Origin: Colletes latitarsis
Lineage: Eukaryota > Arthropoda > Insecta > Hymenoptera > Colletidae
Length of the DNA: 64,000 bases
Assembly (NCBI RefSeq): GCF_051014445.1
Contig: NW_027488369.1
Span: forward strand, 13,658,001 to 13,722,000
Direction of reading: 5' to 3'
Below are positions 13,109-23,848 of this stretch, piece after piece. Under the pieces are notes generated by a model. The model did not search any database. It was not told the origin of the DNA and saw only the letters and a list, made by a program, of their open reading frames with translations. The translations under genes and the position numbers were made by a program. How positions within the stretch are numbered: position 1 is the first letter of the stretch; the number at the start of each line of letters is the position of its first letter.

Positions 13109-13990
13109 TGGTACCACACTGAAACGGTCATTCAAACCTGGTTTCGATCAGTATTTTAGAGGATAACGCAAGTTAGGTCTGGGATTGGTCTGGGATTTGC
13201 CCTCATCAGGCTCATACTTTCGCGTTTTTCACATTCCTGTTGTACAGATCCTGGGTTTTTTCTGGTTTGGGTCACGTAGTAATGTGGTACCACACTGAAA
13301 CAGTCGATTAAACCTGGTTTCGATCAATATTTTAGAGGATAACGCAAGTTAGGTCTGGGATTTGGTCTAGGATTTGACCTCATCAGACTCATACTTTCGC
13401 ACACTTCACATACTCCTTGAACAGATCCTGGGTTTTTTCTGGTTTGGATCACGTAGTAATGTGGTACCACACTGAAACAGTCGATTAAACCTGGTTTCAA
13501 TCAATATTTTTGAGGATAACGCAAGTTTCGGTCTGGGATAGGTCTGGGATTCTCACTCATCAGACTCATACTTTCGCATTCTTCTCATACTTGTTGAACT
13601 GATCCTGGGCTTTTTCTGGATTGCATCACATAGTAATGTGGTACCACACTGTAACAGTCGATTAAACCCGGTTTCGCTCAATATTTTAGAGGATAACGCA
13701 TGTAAGGTCTAGGTTAGGTCTGGGATTTGCTCTCATCAGGTTCATTCTTTCGCATATTTCTCATACTTGATGGCTAGATCCTGGGTTTTTTCTCGTTTGG
13801 ATCACGTAGTAATGTGGTACCACACTGAAACAGTCAATGAAACCTGGTTTCCATCAATATTTTAGAGGACAACGCAAGTTAGGTCTAGGTAAGGCCTGAG
13901 ATTTTCACTGATCGGACTCATACTTTCGCATTTTACACATTCTTGTTGAACGGATCCTGGGTTTTTTCTGGTTTGGATCACGTAGTAATG
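13109..13990. repeat. 5-mer HOR unit (882 bp), deletion derivative of the 8-mer
   Basis: Keeps the types GTTTTTCAC, CACACTTCAC, ATTCTTCTC, ATATTTCTC and ATTTTACAC. It lacks three monomers of the flanking 8-mers. Two small insertions (GGGATTTGGTC near 13,355 and AAGTTTCGG at 13,523) explain the 882-bp length. Together with the preceding 8-mer it makes a 2,290-bp 13-mer period. Confidence 0.82.
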
Positions 13991-15398
13991 TGGTACCACA
14001 CTGAAACGGTCATTCAAACCTGGTTTCGATCAGTATTTTAGAGGATAACGCAAGTTAGGTCTGGGATTGGTCTGGGATTTGCCCTCATCAGGCTCATACT
14101 TTCGCGTTTTTCACATTCCTGTTGTACAGATCCTGGGTTTTTTCTGGTTTGGGTCACGTAGTAGTGTGATACCACACTGAAACAGTCGATTAAACCTGGT
14201 TTCGATCAATATTTTAGAGGATAACGCATGTTAGGTCTAGGTCAGCCCTGGGAATTACACTCATCAGACTCATACTTTCGCATTCTTCACATACTTGTTG
14301 AACTGATCCTGGGTTTTTTCTGGTTTGGATCACGTAGTAATGTGGTAACACACTGAAACAGTCGATTAAACCTGGTTTCGATCAATATTTTAGAGGATTA
14401 CGAATGTTAGGTCTGGGATAGGTCTGGGATTCTCACTCATCAGACTCAGACTTTCGCATTCTTCTCATACTTGTTAAACTGATCCTGAGTTTTTTCTGGT
14501 TTGGATCACATAGTAATGTGGTACCACACTGAAACAGTCGATTAAACCTGGTTTCGATCAATATTTTAGTGGATAACGCAAGTTAGGTCTGGGATGGGTC
14601 TACGATTTGACCTTATCAGACTCATACTTTCGCACACTTCACATACTCCTTGAACAGATCCTGGGCTATTTCTGGATTGGATCACGTAGTAAAGTGGTAC
14701 CACACTGAAACAGTCGATTAAACCAGGTTTCGATCAATATTTTAGAGGATAACGCATGTTAAGTCTAGGTTAGGTCTGGGATTTTCACTTATCAGACTCA
14801 TACTTTCGCATTCTTCACATACTTGTTGAACGGATCCTGGGTTTTTTCTGGTTTGGATCACGTAGTAATGTGGTACCACACTGAAACAGTCGATTAAACC
14901 TGGTTTCAATCAATATTTTTGAGGATAACGCAAGTTAGGTCTGGGATAGGTCTGGGATTCTCACTCATCAGACTCATACTTTCGCATTCTTCTCATACTT
15001 GTTGAACTGATCCTGGGCTTTTTCTGGATTGCATCACTTAGTAATGTGGTACCACACTGAAACAGTCGATTAAACCCGGTTTCGCTCAATATTTTAGAGG
15101 ATAACGCATGTAAGGTCTAGGTTAGGTCTGGGATTTGCTCTCATCAGGTTCATTCTTTCGCATATTTCTCATACTTGATGGCTAGATCCTGGGTTTTTGC
15201 TCGTTTGGATCACGTAGTAATGTGGTACCACACTGAAACAGTCAATGAAACCTGGTTTCCATCAATATTTTAGAGGACAACGCAAGTTAGGTCTAGGTAA
15301 GGCCTGAGATTTTCACTGATCGGACTCATACTTTCGCATTTTTCACATTCTTGTTGAACGGATCCTGGGTTTTTTCTGGTTTGGATCACGTAGTAATG
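13991..15398. repeat. 8-mer HOR unit (1,408 bp), copy 2
   Basis: Matches 11,701-13,108 at offset 2,290, including GACTCAGACTTTCGC near 14,441 and GATCCTGAG near 14,482. Differences are scattered single bases, for example ATTTTAGTGG near 14,568 against ATTTTAGAGG. Confidence 0.87.
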
Positions 15399-16808
15399 TG
15401 GTACCACACTGAAACGGTCATTCAAACCTGGTTTCGATCAGTATTTTAGAGGATAACGCAAGTTAGGTCTGGGATTGGTCTGGGATTTGCCCTCATCAGG
15501 CTCATACTTTCGCGTTTTTCACATTCCTGTTGTACAGATCCTGGGTTTTTTCTGGTTTGGGTCACGTAGTAGTGTGATACCACACTGAAACAGTCGATTA
15601 AACCTGGTTTCGATCAATATTTTAGAGGATAACGCATGTTAGGTCTAGGCCAGCCCTGGGAATTACACTCATCCGACTCATACTTTCGCATTCTTCACAT
15701 ACTTGTTGAACTGATCCTGGGTTTTTTCTGGTTTGGATCACGTAGTAATGTGGTACCACACTGAAACAGTCGATTAAACCTGGTTTCGATCAATATTTTA
15801 AAGGATAACGAATGTTAGGTCTGGGATAGGTCTGGGATTCTCACTCATCAGACTCATACTTTCGCATTCTTCACATACTTGTTGAACTGATCCTGGGTTT
15901 TTTCTGGTTTGGATCACGTAGTAATGTGGTACCGCACTGATATAGTCGATTAAACCTGGTTTCGATCAATAATTTAGAGGATAACGCAAGTTAGGTCTGG
16001 GATAGGTCGGGGATTTGACCTCATCAGACTCATACTTTCGCACACTTCACATACTCCTTGAACAGATCCTGGGTTATTTTCTGGTTTGGATCACATAGTA
16101 ATGTGGTACCACACTGAAACAGTCGATTAAACCTGGTTTCGATCAATATTTTAGAGGATAACGCAAGTTAGGTCTGGGATAGGTCTAGGATTTGACCTCA
16201 TCAGACTCATACTTTCGCACACTTCACATACTCCTTGAACAGATCCTGGGTTTTTTCTGGTTTGGATCACGTGGTAATGTGGCACCACACTGAAACAGTC
16301 GATTAAACCTGGTTTCAATCAATATTTTTGAGGATAACGCAAGTTTCGGTCTGGGATAGGTCTGGGATTCTCACTCATCAGTCTCATACTTTCGCATTCT
16401 TCTCATACTTGTTGAACTGATCCTGGGTTTTTTCTGGATTGCATCACATAGTAATGTGGTACCACACTGTAACAGTCGATTAAACCCGGTTTCGCTCAAT
16501 ATTTTAGAGGATAACGCATGTAAGGTCTAGGTTAGGTCTGGGATTTGCTCTCATCAGGTTCATTCTTTCGCATATTTCTCATACTTGATGGCTAGATCCT
16601 GGGTTTTTTCTCGTTTGGATCACGTAGTAATGTGGTACCACACTGAAACAGTCAATGAAACCTGGTTTCCATCAATATTTTAGAGGACAACGCAAGTTAG
16701 GTCTAGGTAAGGCCTGAGATTTTCACTGATCGGACTCATACTTTCGCATTTTTCACATTCTTGTTGAACGGATCCTGGGTTTTTTCTGGTTTGGATCACG
16801 TAGTAATG
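15399..16808. repeat. 8-mer HOR unit (1,410 bp), copy 3
   Basis: Same start marker, 1,408 bp after the previous unit. It carries the AAGTTTCGG insertion (16,341) seen in the 5-mer unit, 2,818 bp upstream. It also has GTACCGCACTG near 15,930 and the CAATAATTTAGAGG variant near 15,970. It is a hybrid of the 8-mer and 5-mer lineages. Confidence 0.84.
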
Positions 16809-18447
16809 TGGTACCACACTGAAACGGTCATTCAAACCTGGTTTCGATCAGTATTTTAGAGGATAACGCAAGTTAGGTCTGGGATTGGTCTGGGATTTGC
16901 CCTCATCAGGCTCATACTTTCGCGTTTTTCACATTCCTGTTGTACAGATCCTGGATTTTTTCTGGTTTGGGTCACGTAGTAGTGTGATACCACACTGAAA
17001 CAGTCGATTAAACCTGGTTTCGATCAATATTTTAGAGGATAACGCATGTTAGGTCTAGGTCAGCCCTGGGAATTACACTCATCAGACTCATACTTTCGCA
17101 TTCTTCACATACATGTTGAACTGATCCTGGGTTTTTTCTGGTTTTGATCACGTAGTAATGTGGTACCACACTGAAACATTCGATTAAACCTGGTTTCGAT
17201 CAATATTTTACAGGATAACGAATGTTAGGTCTGGGATAGGTCTGGGACTCTCACTCATCAGACTCATACTTTCGCATTCTTCACATACTTGTTGAACTGA
17301 TCCTGGGTTTTTTCTGGTTTGGATCACGTAGTAGTGTGGTACCGCACTGAAACAGTCGATTAAACCTGGTTTCGATCAATAATTTAGAGGATAACGCAAG
17401 TTAGGTCTGGGATAGGTCTGGGATTTGACCTCATCAGACTCATACTTTCGCACACTTCACATACTCCTTGAACAGATCCCGGGTTATTTTCTGGTTTGGA
17501 TCACATAGTAATGTGGTACCACACTGAAACAGTCGATTAAACCTGGTTTCGATCAATACTTTAGAGGATAACGCAAGTTAGGTCTGGGATAGGTCTGGGA
17601 TTTGACCTCATCAGACTCATACTTTCGCACACTTCACATACTCCTTGAACAGATCCTGGGTTATTTTCTGGTTGGGATCACATAGTAACGTGGTACCACA
17701 CTGAAACAGTCGATTAAACCTGGTTTCGATCAATATTTTAGAGGATAACGCAAGTTAGGTCTGGGATAGGTCTCGGATTTGACCTCATCAGACTCATACT
17801 TTCGCAACACTTCACATACTCCTTGAACAGATCCTGGGTTATTTTCTCGTTTGGATCACGTAGTAATGTGGGACCACACTGAAACAGTCAATTAAACCTG
17901 GTTTCGATCAATATTTTAGAGAATAATTCATGTTAGGTCTAGGTTAGGTCTGGGATTTGCTCTCATCAGGTACATTCTTTCGCATATTTCTCAAACTTGA
18001 TGGCTAGATCCTGGGCTTTTTCTGGATTGCATCACGTAGTAATGTGGTACCACACTGAAACTTTCAATTAAACCAGGTCTTGATAAATATTTTAGAGGCT
18101 AACGCATGTTAGGTCTGGGTTAGGTCTAGGATTTGCCCTCATCAGGCTCACTGTTTAGCGTTTTTCACATACTTGTTGAACAGATCCTGGGTTTTTTCTG
18201 GTTTGGATCACGAAGTAATGTGGTACCACACTGAAACAGTCCATTAAACCTGGTTTCGCTCAATATTTTAGAGGATAACGCATGTAAGGTCTAGGTTAGG
18301 TCTGGGATTTGCTCTCATCAGGCTCATTCTTTCGCACATTTCTCATACTTGATGGCTAGATCCTGGGTTTTTTCTGGTTTGGATCACGTAGTAATGTGGT
18401 ACCACACTGAAACTGTCGATTAAACCTGGTTTCGATCAATATTTTAG
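16809..18447. repeat. Family A flank between 8-mer block and duplication D1
   Basis: Begins like another 8-mer (GTACCGCACTG near 17,340, CAATAATTTAGAGG near 17,386), then departs into new monomer types. These include TTCGCAACACTTCAC near 17,803 (one extra base), GAGAATAATTCATG near 17,920 and TTTAGCGTTTTTCAC near 18,152. The last two types dominate the first 6 kb of D1. No gene or non-satellite sequence is seen. Confidence 0.8.
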
Positions 18448-19320
18448 AGGATAACGCAAGTTAGGTTTGGGATAGGTCTCGGATTTGACCTCATCAGACT
18501 CATACTTTCGCAACACTTCACATACTCCTTGAACAGATCCTGGGTTATTTTCTGGTTTCGATCACATAGTAATGTGGTACCACACTGAAACAATCGATTA
18601 AACCAGGTTTCGATCAATATTTTAGAGGATAACGCATGTTAGGTCTAGGTTAGGCCTGGGATTTTCACTCATCAGACTCATACTTTCGCATTCTTCACAT
18701 ACATGTTGAACGGATCCTGGGTTTTTTCTGGTTTCGATCACGTAGTAATGTGGTACCACACTGAAACGGTCAATTAAACCTGGTTTCGATCAATATTTTA
18801 GAGGATAACGCATGTAAGGTCTAGGTTAGGTCTGGGATTTGCTCTCATCAGGCTCATTCTTTCGCACATTTCTCATACTTGATGGCTAGATCCTGGGTTT
18901 TTTCTGGTTTGGATCACGTAGTAATGTGGTACCACACTGAAACTGTCGATTAAACCTGGTTTCGATCAATATTTTAGAGGATAACGCAAGTTAGGTTTGG
19001 GATAGGTCTCGGATTTGACCTCATCAGACTCATACTTTCGCAACACTTCACATACTCCTTGAACAGATCCTGGGTTATTTTCTGGTTTCGATCACATAGT
19101 AATGTGGTACCACACTGAAACAATCGATTAAACCAGGTTTCGATCAATATTTTAGAGGATAACGCATGTTAGGTCTAGGTTAGGCCTGGGATTTTCACTC
19201 ATCAGACTCATACTTTCGCATTCTTCACATACATGTTGAACGGATCCTGGGTTTTTTCTGGTTTCGATCACGTAGTAATGTGGTACCACACTGAAACGGT
19301 CAATTAAACCTGGTTTCGAT
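18261..19320. repeat. Three-monomer tandem duplication (2 x 530 bp)
   Basis: Two copies of a 530-bp block, 18,261-18,790 and 18,791-19,320. GCATGTAAGG and the block that follows recur 530 bp apart, at 18,281 and 18,811. Each contains the one-base-longer monomer TTCGCAACACTTCAC. The left edge of D1 falls inside the first copy, so D2 repeats only part of it (from 37,787) plus the whole second copy (38,130-38,659). Confidence 0.87.
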
Positions 19321-20830
19321 CAATATTTTAGAGGATAACGCATGTTAGGTCTAGGTCAGCCCTGGGAATTACACTCGTCAGACTCATACTTTCGCATTCT
19401 TCACATACTTGTTGAACTGATCCTGGGTTTTTTCTGGTTTGGATCACGTAGTAGTGTGGTGCCACACTGAAACAGTCCATTAAACCTGGTTTCGCTCAAT
19501 ATTTTAGAGGATAACGCATGTTAGGTCTAGGTTAGGTCTGGGATTTGCTCTCATCAGGCTCATTCTTTCGCATATTTCTCATACTTGATGGCTAGATCCT
19601 GGGCTTTTTGTGGATTGCATCACACAGTAATGTGGTACCACACTGAAACAGTCGATTAAACCTGGTTTCGCTCAATATTTTAGAGGATAACGCATGTAAG
19701 GTCTAGGTTAGGTCTGGGATTTGCTCTCATCAGGTTCATTCTTCCGCATATTTCTCATACTTGATGGCTAGATCCTGGGTTTTTTCTCGTTTGGATCACG
19801 TAGTAATGTGGTACCACACTGAAACAGTCGATTAAACCTGGTTTCGATCAATATTTAAGAGGATAACGCAAGTTAAGTCTGGGATTGGTCTGGGATTTGA
19901 CCTCATCAGACTCACACTTTCGCACACTTCACATACTCGTTGAACAGATCCTGGGTTATTTTCTGGTTGGGATCACATAGTAATGTGGTACCACACTGAA
20001 ACAGTCGATTAAACCATGTTTCGATCAATATTTGTGAGGATAACGCATGTTAGGTCTAGGTTAGGCCTGGGATTTTCACTCATCAGACTCATACTTTCGC
20101 ATTCATCACATACTTGTTGAACGGATCCTGGGTTTTTTCTGGTTTGGATCACGTAGTAATGTGGGACCACACTGAAACAGTCAATTAAACCTGGTTTCGA
20201 TCTATATCTTAGAGAATAATTCATGTTAGGTCTAGGTTAGGTCTGGGATTTGCTCTCATCAGGTACATTCTTTCGCATATTTCTCAAACTTGATGGCTAG
20301 ATCCTGGGCTTTTTCTGGATTGCATCACGTAGTAATGTGGTACCACACTGAAACATTCAATTAAACCAGGTCTTGATAAATATTTTAGAGGCTAACGCAT
20401 GTTAGGTCTGGGTTAGGTCTAGGATTTGCCCTCATCAGGCTCACAGTTTAGCGTTTTTCACATACTTGTTGAACAGATCCTGGGTTTTTTCTGGTTTGGA
20501 TCACGAAGTAATGTGGTACCACACTGAAACAGTCCATTAAACCTGGTTTCGCTCAATATTTTAGAGGATAACGCATGTAAGGTCTAGGTTAGGTCTGGGA
20601 TTTGCTCTCATCAGGCTCATTCTTTCGCACATTTCTCATACTTGATGGCTAGATCCTGGGTTTTTTCTGGTTTGGATCACGTAGTAATGTGGTACCACAC
20701 TGAAACTGTCGATTAAACCTGGTTTCGCTCAATATTTTAGAGGATAACGCATGTTAGGTCTAGGTTAGGTCTGGGATTTGCTCTCATCAGGCTCATTCTT
20801 ACGCATATTTCTCATACTTGATGGCTAGCT

Positions 20831-21534
20831 CCTGGGCTTTTTCTGGATTGCATCACATAGTAATGTGGTACCACACTGGAACAGTCGATTAAACCAGGTT
20901 TCGATCAATATTTTAGAGGATAACGCATGTTAGGTCTAGGTTAGGCCTGGGATTTTCACTCATCAGACTCATACTTTCGCATTCTTCACATACTTGTTGA
21001 ACGAATCCTGGGTTTTTTCTGGTTTGGATCACGTAGTAATGTGGTACCACACTGAAACATTCAATGAAACCTGGTCTGGATAAATATTTTAGAGGTTAAC
21101 GCATCTTAGGTCTGGGTTAGGTCTAAGATTTGCCCTCATCAGGCTCACAGTTTAGCGTTCTTCACATACTTGTTGAACAGATCCTGGGCTTTTTCTGGAT
21201 TGCATCACATAGTAATGTGGTACCACACTGGAACAGTCGATTAAACCAGGTTTCGATCAATATTTTAGAGGATAACGCATGTTAGGTCTAGGTTAGGCCT
21301 GGGATTTTCACTCATCAGACTCATACTTTCGCATTCTTCACATACTTGTTGAACGAATCCTGGGTTTTTTCTGGTTTGGATCACGTAGTAATGTGGTACC
21401 ACACTGAAACATTCAATGAAACCTGGCCTGGATAAATATTTTAGAGGTTAACGCATCTTAGGTCTGGATTAGGTCTAAGATTTGCCCTCATCAGGCTCAC
21501 AGTTTAGCGTTCTTCACATACTTGTTGAACAGAT
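20831..21534. repeat. Two-monomer tandem duplication (2 x 352 bp)
   Basis: The dimer beginning CCTGGGCTTTTTCTGG, with CACACTGGAACAG and GAGGTTAACGCATC, occurs at 20,831 and 21,183. Small differences separate the copies (CTGGTCTGG against CTGGCCTGG; TCTGGGTTAGG against TCTGGATTAGG). D2 carries the same pair at 40,170-40,873. Confidence 0.83.
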
Positions 21535-22621
21535 CCTGGGTTTTTTCTGGTTTGGATCACATAGTAATGTGGTACCACACTGAAACTGTCGATTAAACCT
21601 GGTTTCGCTCAATATTTTAGAGGATAACACATGTAAGGTCTAGGTTAGGTCTGGGATTTGCTCTCATCAGGCTCACAGCTTAGCGTTTTTCACATACTTG
21701 TTGAACAGATCGTGGGTTTTTTCTGGTTTGGATCACGAAGTAGTGTGGTACCACACTGAAACAGTCCATTAAACCTGGTTTCGCTCAATATTTTAGAGGA
21801 TAACGCATGTTAGGCCTAGGTTAGGTCTGGGATTTGCCTTCATCAGGCTCATTCTTTCGCATATTACTCATACTTGATGGCTAGATCCTGGGCTTTTTCT
21901 GGATTGCATCACGTAGTAATGTAGTACCACACTGAAACAGTCAATGAAACCTGGTTTCCATCAATATTTTAGAGGACAACGCAAGTTAGGTCTAGGTAAG
22001 GACTGAGATTTTCACTGATCAGACTCATACTTTCGCATTCTCCACATACTTGTTGAACGGATCCTGGGTTTTTTCTGGTTTTGATCACGTAGTAATGAGG
22101 TACCACAATGAAACATTCAATTAAACCTGGTCTTGATAAAAATTTTACAGAATAACGCATGTTAGGTCTGGGTTAGGTCTAGGATTTGCCCTCATCAGGC
22201 TCATACTTTCGCATATTTCTCATACTTCATGGCTAGATCCAGGGCTATTTCTGGATTGAATCACGTAGTAATGTGGTACCACACTGGAACAGTCAATTAT
22301 ACCTTGTTTCGATCAATATTTTAGAGAATAATTCATGTTAGGTCTAGGTTAGGTCTGGGATTTGCTCTCATCAGGCTCATTCTTTCGCATATTATTCATA
22401 CATGTAGAACAGATCCTGGGTTATTTCTGGTTTGGATCACGTAGTATTGTGGGACCACACTGAAACAGTCCATTAAACCTGGTTTCGCTCAATATTTTAG
22501 AGGATAACTCATGTAAGGTCTAGGATAGGTCTGGGATTTGCTCTCATCAGGCTCACAGTTTAGCGTTTTTCACATACTTGTTGAACAGATCCTGGGTTTT
22601 TTCTGGTTTGGATCACGAAGT

Positions 22622-22637
22622 AGTGTGGTACCACACT
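22622..22637. other. Extended 16-bp perfect palindrome (AGTGTGGTACCACACT)
   Basis: In monomers where GTAATG is GTAGTG, the dyad grows from 12 to 16 bp. Other examples are 21,742-21,757, 41,081-41,096, 41,961-41,976, 60,238-60,253, 63,054-63,069 and 63,759-63,774. It could be a stronger binding site or cruciform seed, but may be just a chance variant. Confidence 0.6.
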
Positions 22638-22965
22638 GAAACAGTCCATTAAACCTGGTTTCGCTCAATATTTTAGAGGATAACGCATGTAAGGTCTAGG
22701 TTAGGTCTGGGATTTGCTCTCATCAGGCTCATTCTTTCGCATATTTCTCGTACTTGATGGCTAGATCCTGGGTTTTTTCTGGTTTGGATCACGTAGTAAT
22801 GTGGTACCACACTGAAACAGTCGATTAAACCTGGTTTCGATCAATATTTTAGAGGATAACGCAAGTTAAGTCTGGGAATGGTCTGGGATTTGACCTCATC
22901 AGACTCATACTTTCGCATTCTTCACATACTTGTTGAACGGATTCTGGGTTTTTTCTGGTTTGGAT

Positions 22966-23669
22966 CACGTAGTAATGTGGGACCACACTGAAACATTCGA
23001 CTAAACCTGGTTTCGATCAATATTTTAGAGGATAGCGCATGTTAGGTCTAGGTTAGGCCTGGGATTTTCCCTCATCAGACTCATACTTTCGCATTCTTCA
23101 CATACTTGCTGAACGGATCCTGGGTTTTTTCTGGTTTGGATCACGTAGTAATGTGGGACCACACTGAAGCAGTCAAGTAAACCTGGTGTCGATCAATATT
23201 TTAGAGAATAATTCATGTTAGGTCTAGGTTAGGTCTGGGATTTGCCCTCATCAGGGTCATACTGTCGCAGTTTTAACATACTTGTTGAACGGATCCTGGG
23301 TTTTTTCTGGTTTGGTTCACGTAGTAATGTGGGACCACACTGAAACATTCGACTAAACCTGGTTTCGATCAATATTTTAGAGGATAGCGCATGTTAGGTC
23401 TAGGTTAGGCCTGGGATTTTCCCTCATCAGATTCATACTTTCGCATTCTTCACATACTTGCTGAACGGATCCTTGGTTTTTTCTGGTTTGGATCACGTAG
23501 TAATGTGGGACCACACTGAAGCAGTCAAGTAAACCTGGTGTCGATCAATATTTTAGAGAATAATTCATGTTAGGTCTAGGTTAGGTCTGGGATTTGCTCT
23601 CATCAGGCTCATTCTTTCGCATATTATTCATACATGTAGAACAGATCCTGGGTTATTTCTGGTTTGGAT
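22966..23669. repeat. Two-monomer tandem duplication (2 x 352 bp)
   Basis: A dimer with AAACATTCGACTAAACC (22,991 and 23,343), GGATAGCGCATG and GAAGCAGTCAAGTAAACC is repeated at offset 352. GATCCTGGG against GATCCTTGG distinguishes the copies. The D2 equivalent is at 42,305-43,008. Outer limits are approximate. Confidence 0.78.
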
Positions 23670-23848
23670 CACGTAGTAATGTGGGACCACACTGAAACAG
23701 TCCATTAAACCTGGTTTCGCTCAATATCTTAGAGGATAACGCATGTTAGGTCTAGGTTAGGTCTGGGATTTGCTCTCATCAGGCTCATTCTTTCGCATAT
23801 TTCTCATACTTGATGGCTAGATCCTGGGCTATTTCTGGATTGGATCAC

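Noticed and set aside
17932..17955. Interstitial telomere repeat
   Set aside because: Only two TTAGG units with non-telomeric bases between them occur per monomer. There is no tandem run.
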